NCBI RefSeq assembly: GCF_020386975.1
Contig: NZ_JABFNK010000005.1
Coordinates: 930,001 to 994,000, forward strand
Length of the DNA stretch: 64,000 nucleotides
From: Thermococcus bergensis
GTDB lineage: Archaea > Methanobacteriota_B > Thermococci > Thermococcales > Thermococcaceae
Direction: 5' to 3'
Shown one piece after another: positions 53,741-62,224 of this stretch. The notes beneath the pieces were generated by a model, which was not told the DNA's origin, did not search any database, and saw only the letters and a list, made by a program, of their open reading frames with translations. The position numbers and the translations under genes were made by a program. The number at the start of each line of letters is the position of its first letter. The first letter of the stretch is position 1.

Positions 53741-54487
53741 GTGAAAAAGAGCGTATGGGAAGAGTTCTTTGACATAGAAGCTCCCCACTACCTGAACGAG
53801 CCCTTTACCAAGAACACGGAAAAGGAGATTGAGTTCATCATGCGGGAGTTCAGGCTCCCCAAAGGGGCAAAGATTCTTGACGTCGGCTGTGGGGTTGGGA
53901 GGCACTCAATAGAGCTCGCGAAGAGAGGTTATAGAGTTACCGGGATAGACATCTCAGAGGGTATGCTCAGAGAGGCCATGAAGCGAGCGGAGAAAGAAGG
54001 TGTAAATGTGGAGTTCATCAAGGCCGACGCCACGAAGTTCAAGCGGGAGGGGGAGTTCGACGCCGCGATATGCCTCTGTGAAGGGGCCTTCTCGCTTCTC
54101 GGCCTGAGCGACGACCCCATAGAGCACGACCTCGCAATCCTGCGCAATGTCTATGAGTCCCTAAAACCCGGCGGGAAGTTCCTGCTCACGGCTCTCAGCG
54201 CCCTCGGGAGGGTGAAGAAAGCGACCAACGAGGACATAGAAAAGGGCCTCTTCGACCCGCATTCGATGACGTTCTTTGAGGAGATTGAAGCCCCCAACGG
54301 CCAGAAGTTCCCCATAAGGGAGCGCGTCTACACCCCAACGGAGCTCCAGCTGATGTTCAGGATGGTCGGCTTCAAAGTCCTCGGCGTCTGGGGCGGGACT
54401 GCGGGACGGTGGGGCAAGAGGAAGGTTGACTTTGACGACATCGAGATAATGGTGCTCGCCGAGAAGCCTGCGGAGGAAAAGGGCTGA
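53741..54487 (+). CDS. Class I SAM-dependent methyltransferase
   Basis: This 248-residue methyltransferase has SAM motif ILDVGCGVGRHSIELAKRG near residue 45, VTGIDISEGML, FIKADATKF and LKPGGKFLLTALS. The substrate is unknown. GTG 53741 follows GGAGGAGAGTGA; a GTG at 53732 overlaps that site. GC content is high compared with the left half of the window. The gene is intact and followed by the convergent channel gene after about 70 bases. Confidence 0.85.
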   Translation: MKKSVWEEFFDIEAPHYLNEPFTKNTEKEIEFIMREFRLPKGAKILDVGCGVGRHSIELAKRGYRVTGIDISEGMLREAMKRAEKEGVNVEFIKADATKFKREGEFDAAICLCEGAFSLLGLSDDPIEHDLAILRNVYESLKPGGKFLLTALSALGRVKKATNEDIEKGLFDPHSMTFFEEIEAPNGQKFPIRERVYTPTELQLMFRMVGFKVLGVWGGTAGRWGKRKVDFDDIEIMVLAEKPAEEKG

Positions 54488-54554
54488 TTAATGGCCTGTC
54501 CACGCCATCTTTTCAATTTTGCGGGACGCCGCCCATTGTGAGGAGTTAAAGGGG

Positions 54555-56213
54555 TTACCTCATCCATTTTCTTGCTATGACTGCGACGATTAGCGCCATG
54601 AACACCGCTCCCGTGAAGGCCTCAAGGGCACTGAGGGCTTTAAGCCAGCCCGTCGGGTGCATGTCGCCGTAGCCGAGGGTCGTGAAGGTGACGAGGGAGT
54701 AGTAGAGGGCATCTTTGAATGTGTGTATAGTATACTCACAAACAACTCCTGCCGGTGTTACACTTGAGTGTAAGCAAACTGTTCCCAAACCAAGTTTTTG
54801 ACATACCCAAAAGCCCCCTGCAGACCCGAATATTGTTAAAAACGATGCCCCAAGGACGCGTTCCCAGCTTGTACCGTACAAGGATACCCAATCCCCAATG
54901 AGAACCTCTCCAATATATCCTGCTAGATATAAAAACTGGAAGGTCATAATAAAGAGGGTCAGTATTAGGCCTACAACCGCCATTGGGCCAATCGCAACCA
55001 GCAATTTTAGGAGTTCCTCCGAAGGGCTTGATGAATTAAATAACCACGATAATACCATGTCGTGAAACTTTAATAATTGTCTAACGCCCCACGTTGAAAC
55101 TGCTTTTTGAACTGCATTTTCTGACAGTTTAGATTTTCTAAGCCTTCTTTTGGCACGCATTTCAAGAACGAACATTTTGTCGGCATTTTCTCTGTCGCCG
55201 AGACGTTCGTACATAATGCGTTGTAGTTTGGCGGTTTCTGCCAGTGGTTGAGGGTGACAAAACCGTTTTTTGCAGGCCTGAAGGGGATTGTTAATGTCGA
55301 TGTTCTTCCAGCATTGTTTGTTCATGCACTCCTCATCTAAAAGTGAGCGTATGTCATAGGGAGGCTTGGTAATTAATGCCGCTCTATCTGTTATCACAAC
55401 CCCATCAAAATTAAGACTTTTCAGAACTCTCACTTTTTCGAAGTATAGCTCTCCAAATTTTGCACCTGTGAAATCGGCCTCTTTGAAATCTGTCCAAACC
55501 TCATAAATAGTGAAAAGCTCTCCGGGATAGACCAGTGTTTCGTCGGTAAAATATGCTTTTTCGAACTGGGCCCTTGTAAATTGACCTTTCTCAAATTTGC
55601 TTCCCATAAATAGTCCCATTCTGGCCCGTGAGTCTTCAAAGACTGCCTCTTCCTTAAAAATTGCCTTACTAAAGTCTGCGATATTAAAAATTGCCCAAAT
55701 AAACTCTGCATATTCAAATTTAGCTTCTGTAAAACGTCCGTGATCAAACTGGGCTCTTGTAAATCTAGCAACGGTAAAAATTGCATTCTCAAAATTTGCT
55801 TTGCCTTTGAACATTGCATATTCGAAACTTAGGAAATCATTTTGGAAAGATATAACATCAAATGAGAGGTAGGCAGCATTCCTGAAATCAGCATAGCCAA
55901 AATCTGCCCCATTTTCGAAAACTGCCCATTCAAATGAAAATATCTCCCGCCAGTGATTGCCATAGGCATCTTCATATTCTAAAGGTTCGTTTGGAATTTC
56001 AGGAAATACAAATCCTCTTGCCTCGACTTTTTTCTCGAAGACAAATCTTTTTATTCCAATTTCAATCTCCTCGACCCTCGGCTGAAACCTCTCCAAAAAC
56101 TTCCTGTAAAACTCCTTGGCCTCTTCTTCACTCTTGTTTGGCTTATGAAAAATACAATACTCCTGATCGGCAGTCTCTGGGTCGCAGTTTCCATAGTGTG
56201 CCATCTTGCACAT
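54555..56213 (-). CDS. Pentapeptide-repeat protein fused to a potassium-channel pore
   Basis: This 552-residue protein has an N-terminal Cys/His cluster (CKMAHYGNCDPETADQEYC, then IFH). Residues about 90-290 form a right-handed beta-helix of pentapeptide type with Phe at the centre (ADFGYADFRNAAYLSF, ANFENAIFTVARFTRAQF). A charged linker is followed by spans from about 400, a pore loop TFTTLGYGDMHP with the K+ filter TLGYGD, and a last span ending ARKWMR. The linker and repeat part are AT-rich; the last 55 codons are clearly GC-rich. GAGGTATACTT precedes the ATG. Confidence 0.83.
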   Translation of the reverse strand: MCKMAHYGNCDPETADQEYCIFHKPNKSEEEAKEFYRKFLERFQPRVEEIEIGIKRFVFEKKVEARGFVFPEIPNEPLEYEDAYGNHWREIFSFEWAVFENGADFGYADFRNAAYLSFDVISFQNDFLSFEYAMFKGKANFENAIFTVARFTRAQFDHGRFTEAKFEYAEFIWAIFNIADFSKAIFKEEAVFEDSRARMGLFMGSKFEKGQFTRAQFEKAYFTDETLVYPGELFTIYEVWTDFKEADFTGAKFGELYFEKVRVLKSLNFDGVVITDRAALITKPPYDIRSLLDEECMNKQCWKNIDINNPLQACKKRFCHPQPLAETAKLQRIMYERLGDRENADKMFVLEMRAKRRLRKSKLSENAVQKAVSTWGVRQLLKFHDMVLSWLFNSSSPSEELLKLLVAIGPMAVVGLILTLFIMTFQFLYLAGYIGEVLIGDWVSLYGTSWERVLGASFLTIFGSAGGFWVCQKLGLGTVCLHSSVTPAGVVCEYTIHTFKDALYYSLVTFTTLGYGDMHPTGWLKALSALEAFTGAVFMALIVAVIARKWMR

Positions 56214-56312
56214 AAGTATACCTCAACGTAATTCCCCAAAAACTTTTTGCCACCGCACATGTGCGGGGTTAACTATAACTACTTCAAAGCCATATTTTAA
56301 ACTGGTGAAAGC

Positions 56313-57164
56313 ATGCCTGTGATTGAAGTTAAAAACGTTAGGAAGTATTACGGCGATGTTAGGGGTGTTGAGAACCTGAGCTTCGAAGTCGAGGAAGGGG
56401 AAATCTACGGCTTTCTTGGGCCGAACGGGGCTGGAAAAACCACAACCGTCAAAATCCTCGTGAAGATAATCAAGGACTATACTGGTGAAGTTAAAGTTTT
56501 TGGCAAAGACCTGCGCGAGTGGGGCAAAGACTACTACAACAAAATCGGCGTCTCCTTTGAGTTCCCTGCAGTTTACTCCCGCCTCACGGCCCTCGAAAAC
56601 CTCCAGTTCTTCGCGAGCTTCTACAAAAAGCACCTCGACCCAATGGAAGTCCTCAAGATGGTGGGGCTTGACAAGGAAGCGAATCAACTCGTTGCAGGGT
56701 TTTCCAAGGGTATGAAGAAGAAGCTCGACCTGGCGAGGGCTCTGCTCCCGGACCCCGAGATACTCTTCCTCGACGAGCCGCTTGAGGGCCTCGACCCCGC
56801 GAGCGCGAGAAAGATCAAAGACCTCCTCCTGGAGATGAAGAGGAGCGGGAAGACGGTGTTTCTCACGACACACAACATGTATGTCGCGGACGAGCTGTGC
56901 GACAGAGTCGCTTTCATCGTCGATGGTGCCGTCAGGCTCGTAGACAACCCGGGTGAACTCAAGGTGAAGATGGGCAAGAGGCTCGTTAAGGTGGAGTACG
57001 TTGAGGACGGAAACGTCAAGACAGCGGAGTTTCCACTTGAGGGCATCGGCCAGAACGAGGAGTTCCTGAACATCCTGAGAAACCACGAGATAAGGAGAAT
57101 CAACACAGAGGAGCCGACCCTGGAGGAAATATTCCTCAAGGTGACGGGGAGGCGGCTTGTATGA
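56313..57164 (+). CDS. ABC transporter ATP-binding protein
   Basis: This 283-residue ATPase has Walker A GPNGAGKTTTVK near residue 38, signature FSKGMKKKLDLARAL, Walker B ILFLDEPLEGLD and the H loop LTTHNM. The C-terminal extension is like that of ABC-2 exporters (multidrug or daunorubicin/fluoroquinolone type). It is followed by two permease genes with four-base overlaps, making a complete three-gene exporter. The substrate is unknown. The region is GC-rich for this window. Confidence 0.9.
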   Translation: MPVIEVKNVRKYYGDVRGVENLSFEVEEGEIYGFLGPNGAGKTTTVKILVKIIKDYTGEVKVFGKDLREWGKDYYNKIGVSFEFPAVYSRLTALENLQFFASFYKKHLDPMEVLKMVGLDKEANQLVAGFSKGMKKKLDLARALLPDPEILFLDEPLEGLDPASARKIKDLLLEMKRSGKTVFLTTHNMYVADELCDRVAFIVDGAVRLVDNPGELKVKMGKRLVKVEYVEDGNVKTAEFPLEGIGQNEEFLNILRNHEIRRINTEEPTLEEIFLKVTGRRLV

Positions 57165-57862
57165 TGAAGAACCTGCTGAAGACGAACCTCATAGTCGGTA
57201 CGAGGAGCTATGTTTATCCGATATACGTGCTGATAGGCCTAGCCTACGGCCTGATGCTCATGGCCTTCCCGGAGCAGTACCTTCCAACCATGGTACCGGT
57301 GTTCCTCCTCTTCGAGCCGGGCCTTGTGGGCTTCATGTTCGTGGGCACTGAAATATTCGCAGAAAAGAAGGACGGGGCGATAGGAGCACTTGCCGTGACG
57401 CCGATAGAGTGGAAGAGCTACATCCTAGCTAAAACGGCTATTTTAAGCGTTCTTTCAATCGTGGGGGCTGTGCTGATAATGGCCATAGGCACACGTTCTC
57501 TCAACGGGCTTCCCTACGTGGTAGTTGGGGTCTTCCTTTGCTCCGTAGTCTACACTCTCCTTGGAATAGGCATATCTGCAAAATACTACGACCTGGACGA
57601 CTACTTCGTCCCGATAATGGCTGTCCTCGTGGTCTCCCTCCTACCGTTCGCCCACTACCACGGCTACCTCTCGGGCGAGGTCTGGAAAGTCCTCTACCTT
57701 GTACCAAGCTACCCGGCGCTTTACTTCTTCAAGGCGCCGTTCGTTGATGTCTCGAGGGATACCTTAGTATTATCAGCAGCGGCCCTGCTCGTTTGGTCTG
57801 CTATAGCGTATTACATAGCTAAAATGAGGTTTTACAAGTATGCTGTGGAGGGAGTGAGATGA
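57161..57862 (+). CDS. ABC-2 type permease, first subunit
   Basis: This 233-residue membrane protein has six predicted spans (YPIYVLIGLAYGLMLMAFP, FLLFEPGLVGFMFVGTEIF, AILSVLSIVGAVLIMAIGT, VVGVFLCSVVYTLLGIGI, two more). EIFAEKKDGAIGALAVTPIE is the amphipathic segment typical of ABC-2 permeases. It starts ATGATG, overlapping the ATPase stop by four bases, and ends in a similar overlap with the second permease. Confidence 0.85.
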   Translation: MMKNLLKTNLIVGTRSYVYPIYVLIGLAYGLMLMAFPEQYLPTMVPVFLLFEPGLVGFMFVGTEIFAEKKDGAIGALAVTPIEWKSYILAKTAILSVLSIVGAVLIMAIGTRSLNGLPYVVVGVFLCSVVYTLLGIGISAKYYDLDDYFVPIMAVLVVSLLPFAHYHGYLSGEVWKVLYLVPSYPALYFFKAPFVDVSRDTLVLSAAALLVWSAIAYYIAKMRFYKYAVEGVR

Positions 57863-58563
57863 GTTTTGTGAAAAAGTTTGGAGCTATTTACAAGACAGAC
57901 CTCAAGCTCCTGAGGAGGGACCCGATGCTCCTTTACAGCGTGGCGATGACGCTGGTCTTCCTCCTAATCGTCCGCTACTTCAAAGACCGCGTTGGCATCT
58001 ACTACCCACTGCTCGCACTGCTGACCCTCATCTTCATACCAATGATATTCGGCATGATACCTGGCTTCATGATGGCTGACGAGAAAGAAGACAAGACCAT
58101 ACAGGCTCTAAAGGTCATCCCCATATCGAGCGAGGCCTTTCTGGCCTACAGGCTCACGTGGGCGTCAATAATGACAGTGGTGCTGACGGGTGTTGGCCCG
58201 TACATCCTCGACATAGACCTCCCGCGGGAGGGACTTCTGGCACTGATGGCCCTCTTCGTCCTGGAGGTGTGGATTTTCGGACTGCTCATCACGGTGTTCT
58301 CCGAGTCCAGAATGCAGGCGCTAACAGTCTCTAAAGTTCTCGGCTGGTTCTTATTTCTCCCGCCGCTGATAAAGCTCATCGTCGTCTGGAGGAACCTTTC
58401 AACGGACTGGAGCAAGTTCACGGCCTTCCTCCCAACTTACTGGATCTACAGGGTCTTCGAAGGAATTCCGGCCAACGACTACAGCGACTTCCCAATAGCC
58501 CTTGTGGTACATCTGGCGTGGTTGATACCTCTGGTAGTGCTGTTTAGAAAAAGGGTGCTGTGA
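57859..58563 (+). CDS. ABC-2 type permease, second subunit
   Basis: This 234-residue membrane protein has six spans, a distant paralogue of the preceding gene: DPMLLYSVAMTLVFLLIVRY, GMIPGFMMADEKEDKTIQAL (the same ABC-2 helix), and VHLAWLIPLVVLFRKRVL at the end. It is last in the exporter operon and followed by T-runs at 58567-58590. Confidence 0.85.
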   Translation: MSFVKKFGAIYKTDLKLLRRDPMLLYSVAMTLVFLLIVRYFKDRVGIYYPLLALLTLIFIPMIFGMIPGFMMADEKEDKTIQALKVIPISSEAFLAYRLTWASIMTVVLTGVGPYILDIDLPREGLLALMALFVLEVWIFGLLITVFSESRMQALTVSKVLGWFLFLPPLIKLIVVWRNLSTDWSKFTAFLPTYWIYRVFEGIPANDYSDFPIALVVHLAWLIPLVVLFRKRVL

Positions 58564-58566
58564 GGT

Positions 58567-58590
58567 CTTTTTTGATATTTTTCATTTTTT
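58567..58590 (+). terminator. Poly-T terminator after the exporter operon
   Basis: TTTTTT, TTTTT and TTTTTT runs occur within 24 bases right after the last stop codon. Confidence 0.5.
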
Positions 58591-58697
58591 GCTCCCAGAG
58601 GGCTGTAAATGCGATCTGTTTTTTTCTCCAAGTGCGAGGAAATGTCCAGCTTTCTCCAATGTGCCTATATGATACTAACGATCTTATCCAATACCTC

Positions 58698-59777
58698 TCA
58701 TTCCAGTTTGAGCTTTTCCAGCTCCCTTGAAATCATTCCCCACTGCTTCTCCGAGTACAGAGAGGGCGATGTGATGACGATAAGTGTGCCGTTGAAGTTC
58801 ATTACGATGTCTTTCAGCGAGAGCAGGAATTTAAGCGCGCTTTCAAAGCCGTTTTCGACCACAAGGTATTCAAAACTATCGATCACTACCAGTGAGTGCC
58901 CCTTCTCAAGATGTCTCTTTACGAGGTCAAGGAGAATGCCTATGTCGGTAGGGGAAATCGCCATTGCGTTTTCACTTATCCTGCCGGAGATTATCCGGGT
59001 AATCCAGAACACCGGGAACGTAAAGGCCATTTTCTGCGGTGAGCTTCTTGTTATAAGGACACCGTTTCCTGATTGCTGCATTTTATCAATCAGTATTTTT
59101 AAGGCTCTTCGGCTTTCCACGTAGAACGCCCCGGGTGGCAGGTTTACGCTTATGCTTTTTGGAGGAACCACATGGAAGAGGGCATACCTCGCCATACCCA
59201 CAAATACCATGGTTCTAAAAACCGCTCCAAGACCATAAAGGTATGAGGCAACGGAGGTCCTTATTGTTATCGGGTATGTGACGTTGATGATTCCCAGGAG
59301 AAACAGTCCGAGAGGAAACAGCGTTGCTATGTTTTTAGTGCCTACCTCCTCTTTAACGAGGGCATATCCTGCAAGCATTAAGGCAATACCCAAGAATAGA
59401 AGGGGGAAAGCCATGAGAACTGTAGGGGACACATTGAGAAGAACACCCGCAAGGATATACGCTGGGCCGAGAAGAGAACTGATGGCGACTGTAAGTGCTC
59501 CCCAGAACATCTTAAGACGCTCAAGGACAAAGAAGGAGGTGGTTATAAGAAGAACTGCCTCTATCACCGCAAACATGCTTAAGAGAGGCATTAGAGCCGT
59601 TGCGTCTGGGGACAAGCCTAAGCATGTCAGAATAGGCTGCTGAGTAAACGCAGCCAGAAAGTCTATCCACAGGGCTATACTCAAGAGTAGCATGAACTCT
59701 TCACGCTTCTTTAGCCACCTGTAGAGGGAAAACCCCTACGTAAAGAGACGCACTACAACGTTTAATATCTCCAGCAT
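58698..59777 (-). pseudogene. DUF835 membrane protein with an early in-frame TAG
   Basis: ATG 59777 with GGTGA upstream reads MLEILNVVVRLFT, then TAG at 59738-59736, then continues in frame as GFSLYRWLKKREEF and onward to 58698. The body has about six spans and a C-terminal DUF835 domain (SGNGVLITRSSPQKMAFTF, GHSLVVIDSFEYLVVENGF), which resembles an ATPase-like signalling domain. A restart at ATG 59693 would give 331 residues lacking the first span. One base change explains the TAG. Confidence 0.7.
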
Positions 59778-59876
59778 TTGTTTCACCATTTGGTTTTAGC
59801 TGTTATCAAATTATATATGATGCCCCAGACTATTGTCAACTGAATAACCTCTGCTTTAAAAATCTTTTTCTGCTAA

Positions 59877-60747
59877 AGGGCGTGTTTATAGTAACCTTTA
59901 TTAGGGTTTTTGCTGAATTCTTTCGGGTGGTTGTCGTGATCCCCAGATGGGATCACAGACTCAAAGACCCTGAAAGCGTGGCATTCGCAATTCTTGACGT
60001 TTTAGCAGACTTCGAATCAGAAGGAAAGCTGAAGAACCTGCCAAAATCCAAAAAATTTCCAGTAAAAACAATACTGGCAATACTCCTCTTTAAACAATAC
60101 TACAACCTACCCCTCAGAGACGCCCAGCACTACGGCAGAAAATTCTTCGGAGCAAACATTCACTACTCAACCCTCCACAACTGGGAGAAAAAGCTGAACC
60201 TCGAAGAACTGACAAACCACCTCCTGAAAAAACTCCAGAAATTACCCTACGCCAGCACTCAAGCAGACTCAACCATTATTACAAATAAAAAAAGGGCAGG
60301 ATAGAAGTTCAGGCAATAACGAGAATCCTGCCGGGTTTACTGTATCCGGTTGCTGTGAAGATCACAACTTCTGAGAACGAGCTGATTGAACTCCTGCCGG
60401 GGGGTTCTGGGAATTTTTATGCTGATGGGGCTTATGATTCAAAGAAAGTTCTGAACACTGTGGTGGAAAAGGGTTATCGGCCGATTGTTAAGAAAACTAA
60501 GAACGCTCCAGGTGGTTTTGGTAGTAAGAAGAGAGACAGAGTGTTTTCTGAAGAAGAGTACAGGCGTAGGAATCCTCATGAGGGGTTCTGGGGTGCGTTT
60601 ACAACGTGGTTTGGCAGTAGGATCCCCTGTTTTCTGAAAAAGACTACTGTAACCCGAATCCTGCTTGGGGTAATGTGTTATGGTCTGAAAATCCTCCTCA
60701 GAGTCAAATACTGTTTAAATAACAGGGGGTGAAACTAAACACGCCCT
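59877..60747 (+). mobile_element. DDE insertion sequence of about 871 bp, family unassigned
   Basis: The left end AGGGCGTGTTTA (59877-59888) is matched by its complement TAAACACGCCCT at the right (60736-60747), a 12-base perfect inverted repeat. No target duplication was clear (flanks TGCTAA and ACAAGG). One transposase, split by a frameshift, fills the element. It lies between genes and breaks nothing I can see. The layout resembles IS4/IS5-type elements. Confidence 0.75.
59936..60732 (+). pseudogene. DDE transposase, two frames joined at an A7G run
   Basis: Starting at GTG 59936 after GGGTGGTTG, the first frame (IPRWDHRLKDPESVAFAIL, YGRKFFGANIHYSTLHNWEK, STQADSTII) ends at a TAG at 60302-60304. 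The next frame continues as GRIEVQAITRILPG, NFYADGAYDSKKV, NPHEGFWGAFTTWFG to 60732. D, D and E residues of a DDE site are all present. A -1 shift on the seven A at 60287-60293 restores one protein of about 265 residues, the same change as in the IS982-like element. Confidence 0.75.
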
Positions 60748-60759
60748 ACAAGGTAGAAA

Positions 60760-60771
60760 CCTTTAAATAAT
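60760..60771 (+). promoter_or_regulatory. TATA-like promoter of the 60.8-61.4 kb unit
   Basis: CCTTTAAATAAT sits just outside the insertion sequence, about 50 bases before the small frame at 60809. Confidence 0.4.
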
Positions 60772-60808
60772 CTGAACGCACACAATATTACGAAAAAGCT
60801 CCCAGGCG

Positions 60809-60889
60809 ATGCCAGTGCGACGGGAATTATTAAGTGTCCTGTTGCTTAGTGTGTTGGTTTTGGGCCCTTCTGGAGGTGAGGCCGTATGA
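60809..60889 (+). CDS. Possible 26-residue leader or membrane peptide
   Basis: ATG 60809 opens MPVRRELLSVLLLSVLVLG, ending PSGGEAV, with its TGA overlapping the next gene's ATG by four bases. The hydrophobic run resembles a signal anchor. It could be a real small gene or the remains of a longer gene (the frame is open upstream). Confidence 0.35.
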   Translation: MPVRRELLSVLLLSVLVLGPSGGEAV

Positions 60890-61380
60890 CCAAGAAAGCC
60901 TTACCTCTGTATCTCCTTGTTTTTGCATTGATATTAGTCGGAACCACCTATTATGCCCACTATGAACGCAATAAGCCCCAAAAAGAACCGGATGATATCC
61001 TCTGGGGCGACCAATGTAGCGGTCTCGTCGAATACCGGGTTCTCAATGAGAGTTCGCTTCCGGTAGAAGGCTGGAGCGAGAGAGATGGTGTCCTCATGAG
61101 GGTGGAAAACGGGAGCGTCTTTCTAAAGATCCCCGAGGTCTCCAGCCTGGAACTCTCCGGGTGCTCCCTTCTGGACGGTAAACTGTACCTGAAGTTTACG
61201 TGCTCCAAAGAGAAGAGAGCAACCTCAACGTCTCTCCCCTGGGGGGAAGAAACAACTGCTTACCTTCCAGTGTTGGGGCGGGCTCCCGTCCTGCGGATAG
61301 TGCCCAAGGCAGAAGCAAGCGGGATAGTTGTCTATCTGCGCGGGGGCATCAACAGCAGCGTTACGATACCGTGGGGATGA
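60886..61380 (+). CDS. Membrane-anchored secreted protein of unknown function
   Basis: This 164-residue protein starts MTKKALPLYLLVFALILVG, an uncleaved anchor or signal, followed by an external domain with three Cys (GDQCSGLVEY, ELSGCSLLDG, LKFTCSKEKR). I do not recognise it. GGAGGTGAGG lies five bases before the ATG. It is probably co-transcribed with the short upstream frame. Confidence 0.65.
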   Translation: MTKKALPLYLLVFALILVGTTYYAHYERNKPQKEPDDILWGDQCSGLVEYRVLNESSLPVEGWSERDGVLMRVENGSVFLKIPEVSSLELSGCSLLDGKLYLKFTCSKEKRATSTSLPWGEETTAYLPVLGRAPVLRIVPKAEASGIVVYLRGGINSSVTIPWG

Positions 61381-61444
61381 TTGTGCGGTTGTGTTGGACT
61401 TCAAGGAGGGCAAAGGTATAAATATCCGGATGAGTCCTTCTTGA

Positions 61445-61640
61445 TGTGATGAAAATGGAACCGATAATCCGTGGGGTCAGACCTGATCGCTGAAGAGAAG
61501 GAAAAACGAATTCAGAGTAATAATTCCTAGAGGGGTTAAACCTCCCCTACCAGACCTTAAAAGGCTTGGGTTTTCCTCACGAGACTGAGGAGCCAAACGT
61601 CCTAGTGTTCAGAAAAAACTTCTCTGGAGAGATGGCTGGA
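61445..61640 (+). pseudogene. Degenerate small gene preceding the acetyltransferase
   Basis: GGTATAAATATCC (61415-61427) is a clear promoter, and GTGATGAAAATG follows at the right distance. The frame reads KMEPIIRGVRPDR and stops. Another frame supplies LKRRKNEFRVIIPRGVKPPL and PDLKRLGF, and the first frame then resumes as PHETEEPNVLVFRKNFSGE. One missing and one extra base join these into one chain of about 65 residues leading into the acetyltransferase. It is either a decayed gene or two sequencing errors. Confidence 0.45.
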
Positions 61641-62102
61641 ATGATAATTAAGCAACTCAAAAGTGAAGAAGAGAGGTTTGCCTGCCTTGAGATAGCAAAA
61701 AACCTACCCGAGTGGTTTAACGAGAACGGGAAAAGGGGAATTGAGAGGGACTTGAAGAAGGAGGAGACCTTCATAGCGGTCGAAGACGGAGAAGTTGCAG
61801 GCTTTATAACGGTTAAACCGCTCAACGATAAGGCCATCGAAATCATCTGGATGGCCGTGAAGAGAGAGCTGAGAGGTAGAGGGATAGGCTCTCGGCTTCT
61901 GAACTCCATCGAAGAGCTTGCAGCGCGGAGGGGCTTTGAGGTTCTGGTAGTTAAGACCTCTGGAGACCTCTCTTACAAACCCTATGACGAGACGAGGAGG
62001 TTTTACGAAAAGAGAGGTTTTGTGAGGATTGCTCTGATAGATCCGTACCCCAAGTGGGGCGAGGAAGCACTGATATACGTGAAATGCCTCCACAAAATTT
62101 AA
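61641..62102 (+). CDS. GNAT-family N-acetyltransferase
   Basis: This 153-residue acetyltransferase has the acetyl-CoA loop VKRELRGRGIGSRLLNSIEE near residue 77, with EETFIAVEDGEVAGFITV before it and RRFYEKRGFVRI after. The start is uncertain: ATG 61641 (MIIKQLKSEEER) or 61632; the frame is open upstream to 61566 through the degenerate segment. The substrate is unknown. Confidence 0.8.
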   Translation: MIIKQLKSEEERFACLEIAKNLPEWFNENGKRGIERDLKKEETFIAVEDGEVAGFITVKPLNDKAIEIIWMAVKRELRGRGIGSRLLNSIEELAARRGFEVLVVKTSGDLSYKPYDETRRFYEKRGFVRIALIDPYPKWGEEALIYVKCLHKI

Positions 62103-62224
62103 ATGTAGGGTTTTTCATCTTTTTCCATGCACTGGAGTGAAATCCCAAGATGCCAAAGCCCTTCACAAGACCAAACTCTCCCATCAGCTCTTCAGTTTCT
62201 GGCTAGAAGTGAATAAATGAGGAA

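Noticed and set aside
56223-57086. Long minus-strand frame of 287 codons
   Set aside because: It is the antisense of the ABC ATPase, which has all its motifs; the frame has no ribosome site and no recognisable family.
61445-61490. Possible C/D box guide RNA (GTGATGA followed about 37 bases later by CTGA)
   Set aside because: No convincing internal D' and C' boxes, and the same bases form a normal promoter-start arrangement (GTGAT-AAA-ATG).
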